Below are positions 24,261 to 33,176 of a stretch of DNA of 64,000 nt, piece after piece. Numbering within the stretch: position 1 is the stretch's first letter; each line of letters begins with the position of its first letter. Below the pieces are notes generated by a model. The model was not told the DNA's origin. It saw only the letters and a list, made by a program, of their open reading frames with translations, and searched no databases. Origin of the DNA: Litorilituus sediminis (GTDB taxonomy: Bacteria > Pseudomonadota > Gammaproteobacteria > Enterobacterales > Alteromonadaceae); assembly GCF_004295665.1 (NCBI RefSeq), contig NZ_CP034759.1, forward strand, positions 4,092,001 through 4,156,000, in the 5' to 3' direction. The position numbers and the translations under genes were made by a program.

Positions 24261-25934
24261 ATGTCTAACTCAAGTTCTGCCTCGAATGCGCCACAAGCAA
24301 TTGATGTTGCCCAAGTCGATCCTAAGCAACTTGACGCTAATGCTGCTTGTCAGCCAAGTGGTGCAGTACACAAACGTGCGAATGCTATTTGCGATGTCAG
24401 TCAAGATGATGTTGCTGATATGATGGATGTTTATCACTACAGTGAAGAAACGCGTCAAATTATTCAAGATGAAAACTTATTACCTACGGGCTTATTGAGC
24501 CGTTTACACGCATCTTACCCGCAACATTCTGGCTTGTTAGATAAAGAAGCACATATGTTTAACGAGAAAGAGCAATATACTGGCCTTTCTGGTTTTCGTC
24601 GTGTGGTAGAAATTTTAGAAGAAAATAATATTGATATCGGTGATATTGAAGAGCGTGAATTATTCGTTGAGGTATATCGCTTTTTAGCTACCAAGCACAG
24701 TTTAAATAGTATTGATTGGACCAACTTTTATGAAGATTCAGTGTTCCAGTTAGTTATGCCGCAACCGAATATGATTAACAAGGAAACGGTGAATGCTTAT
24801 TTAGGCGCTAGTTTAGAAGAAAAGAAAAAAATTGTTGCTGATTATCAAGAAAAAACCAGTCCACATGATGGTAACCAACAATTAAATAAGCCTTGGTTTG
24901 AAAATGAGCAAGGTGAAGTTGAGTTTTTAGATGGTAGCCAACACAAATATCCACAATGTCAGTTAATTTTTGATAAAACTACCCAGAATTGTTTCTCTTT
25001 CTGTACTTATTGTTTCCGTCATGCACAAGTGCGTGGTGATGAAGATATGTTCATCCAAAAAGAAATTGATCAAATTCATCGCTACTTAAAAGTGCACACT
25101 GAAGTAACCGATATGTTGATCACAGGTGGTGACGGTGGCTATATGCCAGCAAGTCGTTTTGAACAATATGTTACGCCGTTAATGGAAGACAGAGATTTAT
25201 TGCATATAAAAACGGTACGTTTAGCTACACGCGCCTTAACCTTCCAACCGGAAATGGTGCTAAGTCATAAGTATGACAAGATGTTAGCCGTGTTTGATAA
25301 GCTGCATGAAAACGGTATTCAGTTAGCCTGGATGGCACATTTTTCTACACCACGTGAGCTGCTAAACCCTACCACTATTGCTGCTATTCGCCGTTTACAA
25401 CGCCATGGTGTGGTAATTCGTAGCCAAAGCCCTATGATGAATCATATCAGTTTGTTTGAAAATAAAGATGGCAGTATTGATATTGATAGAAGCGCACAAA
25501 ACTGGATTGATTTAGCGAATATTTTAGCGACTATGTTAATTAGTTTCCATTCTATGTACTGTGCGCGCCCAACAGGGGAGCATCACTACTTTACTGCACC
25601 TATTGCTGATGTTAGTAAAATATTTGATAAAATTTATCGTGATTTACCGTCAATTAATCGTCCTTCGCGTCACTTATCTATGACGACATCTGCCGGTAAA
25701 ATTTCGATTATGGGTGAATGTGAAGTGGGTGGTGAACGTGCCTTTGCTTTAATGTTCACTGAAGGTCGTAATATGCAGTGGATGGATAAGGTGTTCCTTG
25801 CTAAATACGATGAAACTACCAATGATGTTAAGTTACTTAAGCCATTTGATACCGACAAGTTCTTCTTTGAAGATGAATTAGCCCAAATTGAGCATGATTT
25901 AGCAGCCGCATTAAGTAAGCGTTTAAAAAGTTAA
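24261..25934 (+). CDS. KamA-family radical SAM protein (aminomutase-like)
   Basis: A 557-residue radical SAM protein of the lysine 2,3-aminomutase family. A long N-terminal region (about 240 residues, the first 50 disordered-looking) precedes the [4Fe-4S]/SAM cysteines (CFSFCTYC, Cys 243, 247 and 250). LITGGDGG and an AdoMet/PLP-type barrel follow (RLATRALTFQPEMVL, AHFSTPREL, SQSPMM). A Lys in TTSAGKISIMGE fits the PLP-binding lysine of the family. In lysine 2,3-aminomutase two Asp residues hold the substrate side-chain amine; by eye, the matching places here read CARPTG and MTTSAGK, without Asp. The substrate is therefore probably not lysine, despite likely automatic naming. The start is supported by AGGAG eight bases upstream. 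Confidence 0.82.
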   Translation: MSNSSSASNAPQAIDVAQVDPKQLDANAACQPSGAVHKRANAICDVSQDDVADMMDVYHYSEETRQIIQDENLLPTGLLSRLHASYPQHSGLLDKEAHMFNEKEQYTGLSGFRRVVEILEENNIDIGDIEERELFVEVYRFLATKHSLNSIDWTNFYEDSVFQLVMPQPNMINKETVNAYLGASLEEKKKIVADYQEKTSPHDGNQQLNKPWFENEQGEVEFLDGSQHKYPQCQLIFDKTTQNCFSFCTYCFRHAQVRGDEDMFIQKEIDQIHRYLKVHTEVTDMLITGGDGGYMPASRFEQYVTPLMEDRDLLHIKTVRLATRALTFQPEMVLSHKYDKMLAVFDKLHENGIQLAWMAHFSTPRELLNPTTIAAIRRLQRHGVVIRSQSPMMNHISLFENKDGSIDIDRSAQNWIDLANILATMLISFHSMYCARPTGEHHYFTAPIADVSKIFDKIYRDLPSINRPSRHLSMTTSAGKISIMGECEVGGERAFALMFTEGRNMQWMDKVFLAKYDETTNDVKLLKPFDTDKFFFEDELAQIEHDLAAALSKRLKS

Positions 25935-25966
25935 TTGTGAGTAAAATATAATCAGCACAATAACTT

Positions 25967-25994
25967 AAGGCCAGTATTGATACTGGCCTTTTTT
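25967..25994 (+). terminator. Terminator of KamA-family gene
   Basis: AAGGCCAGTA pairs with TACTGGCCTT around TTGA, followed by TTTT. Confidence 0.85.
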
Positions 25995-26114
25995 ATTTAA
26001 AATCCAAGTAGTTGATGCAGGTTTTATTCTGCGTTATGGTATACAAAAATAACAATAAAAAACTTAGGATGCTTGATCACGTAAGATCAATAATCCTTAA
26101 ATGGAGGTATAACT

Positions 26115-26372
26115 ATGCTATCTTGGATTTTTACCTTTGTAGGCCTGTTGTTGTCTTTTATATTTATGGACCTTGATTCGTCCTCATTTATAGAAGCGTT
26201 ACTTTGCCCGCTTATTTTTACTACATTTTTAGTTATTCTGCTGTTTAAGTACCGAAAAGCAAATAACTCACAAAATTATGCAACCAGTGGCATAAGTAGT
26301 TTTGGCGCTAACGCTAACTCCTCTTTTGATAGTTGGAGCGTATCAAGCGATAGCTCTTCAAATGGTGAGTAA
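26115..26372 (+). CDS. Small membrane protein of unknown function
   Basis: An 85-residue protein. Two hydrophobic segments (residues 2-20, WIFTFVGLLLSFIFMDL, and 29-48, LLCPLIFTTFLVILLFKY) flank an acidic/serine loop. A Ser/Asn-rich tail without charge clusters follows (about residues 58-85). A strong ribosome site (TGGAGG) seven bases before the ATG and a terminator downstream support a real gene. No family is recognised. The serine-rich tail would be cytoplasmic if both ends face inward. Confidence 0.65.
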   Translation: MLSWIFTFVGLLLSFIFMDLDSSSFIEALLCPLIFTTFLVILLFKYRKANNSQNYATSGISSFGANANSSFDSWSVSSDSSSNGE

Positions 26373-26433
26373 CAGCAAAACCTAACTTAGTTTACCGTCA
26401 AGTTCTCTATTGATAGTAAACTTGATACTAAGC

Positions 26434-26461
26434 AATAAAGCAGCTTTTCGGCTGCTTTATT
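26434..26461 (+). terminator. Terminator
   Basis: AATAAAGCAGC pairs perfectly with GCTGCTTTATT around TTTTCG, downstream of the small membrane protein gene. Confidence 0.75.
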
Positions 26462-26509
26462 TGTTTCTGCCTTTTATCTAATCTTGGTTTTTATTCCCAA
26501 TAAGGCAAG

Positions 26510-27112
26510 ATGATGAAATATCCTGATTATTACACGCAAATAGAGCCCATAATTCTTAAAGATGATTTAGCAAATTTTTTAGGCGCCTTTGATCAGGGGC
26601 TTATTGAGTTTACGTTTGTTGATATTGTGAAATCGGCAGGGCATGCCTGTCCAACGGTTTTAGGCGCTTATTTAATGACGCTGCAAGGCTTAAAAGCATT
26701 GTATGGCAAAGAAGTACCAAAACGCGGCGAAATTTTAGTGAGCTTTAGTCAAAAGGAAGATGAAGGTGTAGCAGGCGTTATAGCGAATGTGGTAGGCCAA
26801 ATCACCGGAGCTACAGTGAGCCGAGGCTTTAAAGGCTTAGCGGGGCAGTTTGATCGTCGCAACTTAATGTCGTTTGAGCAAAATATTGAAGGGAGTGTCT
26901 GTTTTACTCGCATAGATAACCAAGAGTCGGTAACGGTTAGCTATGATGCGAGCTCAGTGCCAGCTGATCCAGAAATGCCAGCATTGATGCAAGCATCAAT
27001 TCAAGGTTTAGCCACTAAAGAGCAGCAGGTAAGGTTTACAAAACTATGGCAAAAGCGCGTTGCCGCAATTGCTGAAAATGTCGAGCACCTTGTTAAAGTA
27101 ACTAGGGCATAG
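26510..27112 (+). CDS. FmdE-like domain protein of unknown function
   Basis: A 200-residue soluble protein. The segment around residues 40-65 (VKSAGHACPTVLGAYLMTLQGLKALYG) resembles the FmdE fold, in which a His-x-Cys-Pro segment helps bind metal (in formylmethanofuran dehydrogenase subunit E and its stand-alone relatives). The wider FmdE cysteine set is not obvious, so metal binding is uncertain. No molybdoenzyme genes lie nearby. Two adjacent ATGs (26510 and 26513) are possible; AAGG upstream favours the second slightly. The 3' end overlaps the converging membrane-protein gene by 11 bases. Confidence 0.6.
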   Translation: MMKYPDYYTQIEPIILKDDLANFLGAFDQGLIEFTFVDIVKSAGHACPTVLGAYLMTLQGLKALYGKEVPKRGEILVSFSQKEDEGVAGVIANVVGQITGATVSRGFKGLAGQFDRRNLMSFEQNIEGSVCFTRIDNQESVTVSYDASSVPADPEMPALMQASIQGLATKEQQVRFTKLWQKRVAAIAENVEHLVKVTRA

Positions 27113-27623
27113 GCTGAAGTAACGGGTAGTTTACTGAGCAAAGCTTATCCATAAGTGATTTAACTTGCTCGCTATCTTCTATCAATAATAACCCTTCAGG
27201 GAATTGATATAAACTGGCCGTTTTAGTGTTGCCTGTTGCCAAGACAAATACTGCTTTGCCTTTATTGGTAGTGAAATGACCCGCTCGGTAGTTAGCAAAC
27301 GCGGTACCGGCGACTTTATAAGATAGGCTATAGCCATGATCTTCTTTAATCACTGCCTGCTTAACACATTGGGGCTTGGTTGAAAAAGTTTTACTAAAAC
27401 CACCAGCACTTACGGTGAGCTTGTCACTTTCATATTTTACTGTATTAGAAAATGTGCCATAAGCGAAATAGCCTACCACGCAAATCGCAGCAAAAACGCT
27501 TATTTGACTCACCTTGCTTGCCTTAATTTTTTTATTAAATAACAAGGCAATCAGTAGCGGTAAAATAAGCAACAATGGCCATAGGTTTGCTATGGCTAAG
27601 TGTAATTTTATGGTTGTTTCCAT
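27102..27623 (-). CDS. Membrane protein with possible PH-like domain, unknown function
   Basis: A 173-residue protein with two N-terminal membrane segments (residues 12-28, NLWPLLLILPLLIALLF, and 42-58, VFAAICVVGYFAYGTF) joined by a short basic loop. A beta-rich domain of about 110 residues follows (YESDKLTVSAGGFSKTF, GYSLSYKVAGTAFANYRAG, AVFVLATGNTKTASLYQF). This layout resembles bacterial PH-like membrane proteins, but the match is only by appearance. It lies 31 bases downstream of the metallo-hydrolase gene on the same strand and may be its operon partner. Confidence 0.6.
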   Translation of the reverse strand: METTIKLHLAIANLWPLLLILPLLIALLFNKKIKASKVSQISVFAAICVVGYFAYGTFSNTVKYESDKLTVSAGGFSKTFSTKPQCVKQAVIKEDHGYSLSYKVAGTAFANYRAGHFTTNKGKAVFVLATGNTKTASLYQFPEGLLLIEDSEQVKSLMDKLCSVNYPLLQPMP

Positions 27624-27654
27624 GCTGTGTAACTCCCTTTACCTAAGCCGCTGG

Positions 27655-28596
27655 CTAATGGCTATGACTTGTCGCGCTGTCGCTGTGCTTATGTGTTTGG
27701 CTTAAGCCTTTGACTAATTGTCGGGTCATTCTTTCTGTCGTGATAAAACTCCAATGCCAATCTTGATGATATTTTTCTAGCGGATTTAAAGCGACAATTT
27801 CTTCTTCGTTTTTACCTGCTTTAATTAACTTAGTGATAATGTGTTTAGCATCTTCCAACATGGTAATTGATGTTTGCAGATCGCGTAAATTGGCTAATGG
27901 GCCATGGCCAGGAATAATTTTAGTTTTATCGTTACAAAGGCTAAGAATTTTCTTTTGGGCATCAATATAGCCCTGTACGCTGCCGCCACTATTTAAGTCA
28001 ATATACGGAAACATACCGTTAAACAAGGTATCGCCAGTATGAATGACATTAGCATTTTTAAAGTGGATAACGGCATCGCCATCTGTATGGGCATGGGCAA
28101 CATGAAATATATGGGCATCTTCACCATTTAAGTGAAAGTTCATTTCGTGGGAAAAGGTGATAACGGGCAGGGCGGCTTTAGGCGCTTCTTGCATACCATT
28201 AGCGCCGCGAACACCTTTTTCTAACAGGTGAGTGCGTAAATTTTCATGGGCAACAATGTGCGTACCTGCTTTACCAAGTGCTTCATTATTACCAATATGA
28301 TCGCCATGAACATGGGTATTAATAAGAAAGTCGACTTTTTTATCAGTAACGGTGGCGATTGCTTGCTTCATAATGTCTAGCATCGGCGGCATAGAGTCGT
28401 CGATCATTACCACACCATCTTCACCTACTGATAAACCTATATTACCACCAGTAAAACCGCCAACGCCTTGTAACATATGCAAACCGGGGGCAACTTTGGT
28501 AGTAGAGAATTTTAAGTTGGGTTTGTCGTTAGCAATACTTGCTGTTGAGCTCGCTAATAAAACAGTAAGTAATGCTAGTTTGTGCAGGGCTTGCAT
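27655..28596 (-). CDS. Exported metallo-beta-lactamase-fold hydrolase
   Basis: A 313-residue hydrolase with a signal peptide (residues 1-22, ending SIA), so it is periplasmic. The metal ligands are INTHVHGDHIG (the HxHxDH motif), AHAHTDGDAV, HTGDTLFNG and IIPGHGP. The order fits the quinoprotein-relay/SoxH-like branch of exported MBL proteins rather than true beta-lactamases; the substrate is unknown. It starts one base after the stop of the upstream LysR gene, with AAGGAG as ribosome site, so the two are co-expressed. The His-rich end (HKHSDSATSHSH) may bind metal. Confidence 0.88.
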   Translation of the reverse strand: MQALHKLALLTVLLASSTASIANDKPNLKFSTTKVAPGLHMLQGVGGFTGGNIGLSVGEDGVVMIDDSMPPMLDIMKQAIATVTDKKVDFLINTHVHGDHIGNNEALGKAGTHIVAHENLRTHLLEKGVRGANGMQEAPKAALPVITFSHEMNFHLNGEDAHIFHVAHAHTDGDAVIHFKNANVIHTGDTLFNGMFPYIDLNSGGSVQGYIDAQKKILSLCNDKTKIIPGHGPLANLRDLQTSITMLEDAKHIITKLIKAGKNEEEIVALNPLEKYHQDWHWSFITTERMTRQLVKGLSQTHKHSDSATSHSH

Positions 28597-28597
28597 G

Positions 28598-29476
28598 TTA
28601 ACTCCTTGTTATTGACGCCATAAGAAACTGATAGAAGGTTTGTATACGTACACTATGCTTTAAATCTTTGTGATAAACAAACCAAATTGATTCTTCTGCT
28701 TTAGGTAAGTCTAGATTAATGTTAACTAATTTATCATGTTGTTTTGCATGATGTTGACCAACTGGCCCTATCCCCATGCCTGAATAAACCGCTTGATGAA
28801 TGTCGGGAAAAAGGTTGCTTTGAAAAACAATATTACTTTTATCTAAGTGTTGTATTAGGTGATTAATAAAAGGAATGTGATGCTTTTCTTTGCTTGGCAA
28901 TACCCAAAGGTGGTTATTTAATTCGTCGAATGATTTTGGTATGCCATGCTTATCTATATAGCTTTGATGGGCATAGTAGTAAGTTTGTAATTGAGTTAAC
29001 TCTTTCACGATTAAATCAACGCCATTGGGTTTAGGACCGGCCCGAAGGGAAACATGAGCGGCTCCTGTATCTAATGGCACAATATCATCGGTTGATATCA
29101 GTTTTAACCTTATTTTAGGGTACTTCTCTCTAAATGCTTTTAGTGCCGGTGTTATAACCGAAGAGTATGAGCTAACCGTAGTAATACGCAATTCACCACT
29201 GAGATTACCTTCAATATTTTGTAAGCGATTGGCAAGGCTGGCAAATTTTGCGATAACTTCAGGCATTTCATCCATCAATAAAAGGCCTGCATCGGTAAGT
29301 TTATAGCCCCGTTGGTGACGAATAAATAAGGTGACTTCTAGTTTCGCTTCTAACTGATTAACTCGCCTTAGTACCGTAGCATGATTAACGCCTAATGATT
29401 GTGCCGCTTTACTTAAGCTGCCATCTATAGCGACTTGATAGGCAATTTTATAGTCATCCCAAGATAAATCGATCAT
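28598..29476 (-). CDS. LysR-family regulator
   Basis: A 292-residue regulator with an N-terminal helix-turn-helix (about residues 8-66: YQVAIDGSLSKAAQSLGVNHATVLRRVNQLE) and an effector-binding domain (ELRITTVSSYSSVITPALKAFREKYP). It is the first gene of a minus-strand unit with the exported MBL hydrolase, and divergent from the cytochrome b561-YceI pair across 111 bp. It could control either or both; no effector can be inferred. Confidence 0.9.
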   Translation of the reverse strand: MIDLSWDDYKIAYQVAIDGSLSKAAQSLGVNHATVLRRVNQLEAKLEVTLFIRHQRGYKLTDAGLLLMDEMPEVIAKFASLANRLQNIEGNLSGELRITTVSSYSSVITPALKAFREKYPKIRLKLISTDDIVPLDTGAAHVSLRAGPKPNGVDLIVKELTQLQTYYYAHQSYIDKHGIPKSFDELNNHLWVLPSKEKHHIPFINHLIQHLDKSNIVFQSNLFPDIHQAVYSGMGIGPVGQHHAKQHDKLVNINLDLPKAEESIWFVYHKDLKHSVRIQTFYQFLMASITRS

Positions 29477-29587
29477 TAGTTATGGCTTAGTTGTGCGTAT
29501 TTGCACAATAGTTTCTCATTTATTGATATTTTTTGCTAGGTCAATAATGGCTATCATAGCTTTAATGTTTCAGTTTGTGGTTTAGTT

Positions 29588-30142
29588 ATGAAGATACGAA
29601 ATACAGAGCAAGGCTTTGGCTGGTTAGCGATTTTGCTTCACTGGTTAATGGCGATAACTATTTTCGGCTTATTTGGATTAGGCCTGTATATGGTTGAGCT
29701 TAGTTATTATGACGCTTGGTATAAAGGCTCACTTGATTTACATAAAGGCATAGGGGCATTTCTCGCCATTATTTTTATTATCCGTCTCTTTTGGCGGGTG
29801 GTAAATATAATGCCAACAAGTGCTGTGGTAGAGCCAAGTAACTTTGAAATAAAAGCGGCCCATTATGCACATATCGCTTTATATACGTTATTAGCCTTGC
29901 TTATGTTTAGCGGTTACTTGATTTCAACTGCGGATGGCCGAGCCATTGATGTATTTGGATTATTTGCGATACCCGCTTTGCCATTTAGCATTGAAAATCA
30001 AGAAGATATATTTGGTGATATCCATTTTTATTTAGCATGGAGTTTGATTTTTTTGTCAATGGTCCATGGTTTGGCGGCGATGAAGCATCACTTTATCAAC
30101 AAGAACAATACGTTAATGCGTATGTTAAAAGCAGTTGAGTAG
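29588..30142 (+). CDS. Cytochrome b561 family protein
   Basis: A 184-residue inner-membrane di-haem cytochrome b with four membrane segments. Haem-ligand histidines sit in the expected places: LLHWLMA near residue 17, LHKGIGAFLAIIFIIRLFWR near 55, HYAHIALYTLLALLMFSGYLIS near 98, and DIHFYLAWSLIFLSMVHGLAAMKHHF near 145-160. It would pass electrons between the quinone pool and a periplasmic acceptor. The downstream yceI gene, 45 bases away, mirrors the yceJ-yceI pairing seen in E. coli. Confidence 0.92.
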   Translation: MKIRNTEQGFGWLAILLHWLMAITIFGLFGLGLYMVELSYYDAWYKGSLDLHKGIGAFLAIIFIIRLFWRVVNIMPTSAVVEPSNFEIKAAHYAHIALYTLLALLMFSGYLISTADGRAIDVFGLFAIPALPFSIENQEDIFGDIHFYLAWSLIFLSMVHGLAAMKHHFINKNNTLMRMLKAVE

Positions 30143-30187
30143 AACATTTTAACAATTAATTATTACGATACATACAAGGAAAAATCT

Positions 30188-30763
30188 ATGAATAAGCAAT
30201 TATTGGCTGGCGGATTAATCGCATTGGCAGCATTCACTTCAACCGTAAAAGCGGCTGACTATAAAGTTGATGTAGAAGGAGCGCACGCCTTTATCGACTT
30301 TAAAATTAAACATTTAGGTTATAGCTGGTTGTTAGGGCGCTTTAATACCTTTGATGGTGATTTTTCTTATGATGCCAAATCACCTAATGATGCGAAAATT
30401 GCCCTTGAAATTGATGTAAAAAGTATCGATTCAAATCATGCCGAACGAGATAAGCACCTTAGAGGGAAAGACTTTTTAGATGTGAAATCATTCCCTAAAG
30501 CAAGCTTTGTCAGTAAAAGTATCAAGTTCAGTGATGATAAAAATGCCGTTGTCACTGGAGACTTCACTTTAAAGGGCGTAACTAAAACGATCACTTTTGA
30601 TGTTGAGAAAATTGGTGAAGGTAAAGACCCATGGGGCGGTTACCGTGCAGGTTTTTCTGGCTCAACCACATTAACACTTGCTGATTACAACATTACCTAT
30701 AATTTAGGGCCAGCCTCTACCTATGTTGAAATTGGTCTTCATATTGAAGGTATTCGTAAGTAA
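30188..30763 (+). CDS. YceI-family periplasmic lipid-binding protein
   Basis: A 191-residue protein with a signal peptide (residues 1-22, ending VKA) and a YceI lipocalin-like barrel. Family hallmarks are AHAFIDFKIKHLGYSWLLGRF, SNHAERDKHLRGKDFLDVKSFPKASF and FTLKGVTKTITFDV. Known YceI proteins bind polyisoprenoids such as quinone precursors in a long tunnel. It pairs with the upstream cytochrome b561 gene, suggesting a shared role in quinone or redox handling in the periplasm. Ribosome site AAGGAA precedes the ATG. Confidence 0.93.
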   Translation: MNKQLLAGGLIALAAFTSTVKAADYKVDVEGAHAFIDFKIKHLGYSWLLGRFNTFDGDFSYDAKSPNDAKIALEIDVKSIDSNHAERDKHLRGKDFLDVKSFPKASFVSKSIKFSDDKNAVVTGDFTLKGVTKTITFDVEKIGEGKDPWGGYRAGFSGSTTLTLADYNITYNLGPASTYVEIGLHIEGIRK

Positions 30764-30792
30764 ATTATTTCAAATTTCATTGATATAAGAAT

Positions 30793-30831
30793 AAAAAGCT
30801 AAGTGCATAAATATTCGCACTTAGCTTTTTT
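30793..30831 (+). terminator. Terminator of b561-yceI unit
   Basis: AAAAAGCTAAGTGC pairs with GCACTTAGCTTTTT around a 10-base loop, with T residues following. Confidence 0.85.
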
Positions 30832-30910
30832 GTTTTATCAGAAAAATTCCTGCTTGCTTAGTTTGCTACAAATAATGTAGCATGATTATCGATTTATTTT
30901 TTAGGATGAA

Positions 30911-31258
30911 ATGATTATGTCGATACCAATGCCTGGTAAGCAGGTCAGGGGCTCAAAAACCGGTAAACCGATTATGGCGCTATTAGATTTACTTGGTAGA
31001 ACTTGGGCGCTTGGTATTTTGTGGAACTTGCAACAAGGCTCGGCAACGTTTAGGCAATTACAGCAACGCTGTGAACAAATTTCTCCAACCTTACTTAATA
31101 GCCGCTTAAAAGAGCTGAAAGCGTTAAGTTTAGTGATGCTTGATGATGATGGCTATCGATTAACTGAAACAGGTGATTCACTGATGCAGTTTATTTTACC
31201 ACTCGGCGAGTGGTCAAAGGATTGGGCACAGCAAGTGATTGCTAGAGGTGATGTGTGA
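30911..31258 (+). CDS. HxlR-family winged helix regulator
   Basis: A 115-residue MarR/HxlR-type DNA-binding protein. The core is KPIMALLDLLGRTWALGILWNLQQGSATFRQLQQRCEQISPTLLNSRLKELKAL (about residues 15-72), followed by the wing GYRLTETG. No redox cysteine equivalent to HypR-type members is conserved beyond a single internal Cys. The start may be 30911 or the second ATG at 30917. Its stop overlaps the nudC start (GTGA), so the two are translationally coupled. Confidence 0.88.
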   Translation: MIMSIPMPGKQVRGSKTGKPIMALLDLLGRTWALGILWNLQQGSATFRQLQQRCEQISPTLLNSRLKELKALSLVMLDDDGYRLTETGDSLMQFILPLGEWSKDWAQQVIARGDV

Positions 31259-32229
31259 GTTTTGCCTACAGTCAGCTACCGTTAGATAGATGTAGCAATG
31301 AGCGCAAGAGTATAACTTGGTTAAAAAATGAATTCGCCAAAGCTAGTGTCAAGATATGTGTGATTAATGATGGTCAGTGCTTGTTTGAATTAGCAGCCCT
31401 TAAGCCACTTTTTTTAACGAAAGAGCAGCTACCGAGTTTGCAATTAGCACAATGTGCTTTTTTAGGGAAAGATGAGCAAAACGCCTATTTTGCTATTGAT
31501 TTAAACAAGCTACGTTTTTCTTGTCAGGAACATATTTTAACCATAGGGCAGTGGCAATCACTAAGACAAGCAACCGCAGCTATTTGTGCTTTTGATGCCA
31601 CTATTTTGGCGTTAGCAAAAGGCTTAGTGCATTGGCATAAAAGTCATCAATATTGTGGCCTTTGTGGCAATATTAGCCGCGCAGTTGAAGCTGGCCATGC
31701 GCGAAAATGTACTGAATGTCGAAACTTAACCTTTCCTAGAACCGACCCTGCGGTAATTATGCTGGTAGAACGATTGTTTGCTGATGGAGTTCCTCGATGT
31801 TTGTTAGCAAGGCAAGCAAGTTGGCCAGACGGTGTTTACTCAACTTTGGCAGGTTTTGTTGACCCTGGGGAAACATTAGAGATGGCGGTAATTCGAGAGG
31901 TTGAAGAAGAAACTAATATTATTGCTAAAAACCCTGAATATGTTGCTTCACAACCTTGGCCATTTCCTGCATCCATTATGCTAGGTTTTGTTGCTGAGGC
32001 AGTTACAGAAGATATTGATACCAGCCAAGATAGCTTAGAGCAAGCCCATTGGTTTTCTAGAGAACAACTGCAGGTCTTTGAAGTAAACCGCTCTGTTATT
32101 GCCTCTGAAGGAGAGCAAAACTTACCGCAAGATAATGCCCAGCTTGGGCAATTTAAAATGAGTAGTAGTGATTCTATTTCTTCTTACTTGATTAGGGCAT
32201 GGCTCAATAAGGAGATAGGTAAATATTAG
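31255..32229 (+). CDS. nudC: NAD(+)/NADH diphosphatase
   Basis: A 324-residue Nudix enzyme that cleaves NADH to NMNH and AMP, or removes NAD caps from RNA. It has an N-terminal domain, then a zinc ribbon with Cys 134, 137, 152 and 155 (YCGLCG, CTEC). The Nudix box runs from residue 200 (GFVDPGETLEMAVIREVEEET), followed by the NudC-specific SQPWPFPAS. The start is GTG at 31255, overlapping the HxlR stop. The length is somewhat greater than the E. coli enzyme because of the longer N-terminal domain. Pairing with an HxlR regulator suggests regulated expression. Confidence 0.94.
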   Translation: MSFAYSQLPLDRCSNERKSITWLKNEFAKASVKICVINDGQCLFELAALKPLFLTKEQLPSLQLAQCAFLGKDEQNAYFAIDLNKLRFSCQEHILTIGQWQSLRQATAAICAFDATILALAKGLVHWHKSHQYCGLCGNISRAVEAGHARKCTECRNLTFPRTDPAVIMLVERLFADGVPRCLLARQASWPDGVYSTLAGFVDPGETLEMAVIREVEEETNIIAKNPEYVASQPWPFPASIMLGFVAEAVTEDIDTSQDSLEQAHWFSREQLQVFEVNRSVIASEGEQNLPQDNAQLGQFKMSSSDSISSYLIRAWLNKEIGKY

Positions 32230-32301
32230 TGTTGCTATTTTCTGCTAGTGAGCTCGATTAAGTTGCTATGCTTGCTGTCTATTATTTTCTAGCTGAACTA
32301 T

Positions 32302-32330
32302 GGCTAACTATATCGCATATATAGTTAGCC
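32302..32330. repeat. Inverted repeat between nudC and PEP-CTERM gene
   Basis: GGCTAACTATAT pairs perfectly with ATATAGTTAGCC around a 5-base centre. It has no T-tract on either side but sits between two converging genes, so it may act as a stabilising or weak termination hairpin. Confidence 0.6.
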
Positions 32331-32349
32331 TATTAATAGCTTCAGATAA

Positions 32350-33141
32350 TTATCTAGCTTGCTTTCGATAAACAAACCCTAAACCTAATAGCATAAGTAG
32401 TAAAACTGAAGGCTCAGGAATAGTACCATTTTTAGGTGCTGTAGCAGCTCTAAGCTTGCTTGCATCTGCAAAGTTCATGGTTAGGGTATTCCATGAATCG
32501 GCTATACCGTTTGTTGCTGAAGCTCTCATTTCTGATAAAATATAAAATGACTCACCAGGGTTTATATTGAAGCTGATATTACCTTGTTTATTAACATTTG
32601 TGCCTGACAGTATGGATAGGTAATTTTCTCCGCCATTCCCCATACCACTTAAAAGCCCTGCCTCGCCAAAGCCTGTCGCAAAACCTGCGTAATAACCCCA
32701 GTGATCACCAATTAATACCCCTACAGCTGAAGATAACCTTGCATTACCAGTGACTGAACCGTGAAGATTAATATCTAGACTGATAGTTGTGCTAGTACTT
32801 CCTAGATAATCAAAGCCTTGTGAAGCAAAGGCTGTAGCAGTGTTATATAAGTCAGGTGTAGATGCCTTAGCGTAAACCTTTAATGTAGGTAAATAACCTG
32901 CACCTGTTATATCAACTAAGGCTCTTGTTTCACCATAGGTGTTTTCTTCTGCTCTAGAATAAGTACTTAAGTGACCACCATCTCTATCGTACTCAATTAA
33001 ATCACAGCGATTCATACAGTCATCACCGGTTCTAGTCCAAGTATTTGCTCCCCAACCGCTGATAATACCTGCTTGACTGGTTAATGAAGTGAGTGTTAAT
33101 AGTGCACCGGTTAAAGCTGGTAATAGCTTGTATTTTTTCAT
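32350..33141 (-). CDS. PEP-CTERM sorted secreted protein
   Basis: A 263-residue exported protein with a signal peptide (residues 1-24, ending SQA), a beta-rich body without catalytic motif, and a PEP-CTERM tag: IPEPS, hydrophobic LLLMLLGLGFVY, then RKQAR. Two cysteines (DDCMNRCD, about residues 42 and 46) could form a local disulfide. After exosortase processing it is expected to be released or attached in the exopolysaccharide matrix. Function unknown. Ribosome site AAGGAAG lies before the ATG, and a good sigma-54 promoter candidate lies close upstream. Confidence 0.85.
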   Translation of the reverse strand: MKKYKLLPALTGALLTLTSLTSQAGIISGWGANTWTRTGDDCMNRCDLIEYDRDGGHLSTYSRAEENTYGETRALVDITGAGYLPTLKVYAKASTPDLYNTATAFASQGFDYLGSTSTTISLDINLHGSVTGNARLSSAVGVLIGDHWGYYAGFATGFGEAGLLSGMGNGGENYLSILSGTNVNKQGNISFNINPGESFYILSEMRASATNGIADSWNTLTMNFADASKLRAATAPKNGTIPEPSVLLLMLLGLGFVYRKQAR

Positions 33142-33176
33142 TTTTTCTTCCTTGTTGTAAAATTGACACGAGTTAA

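Noticed and set aside
24261..25934. Link between the KamA-family gene (beta-lysine) and the pca aminotransferase operon as one lysine catabolic route
   Set aside because: The lysine-binding aspartates appear missing and the loci are 7.5 kb apart with unrelated genes between; not supported.
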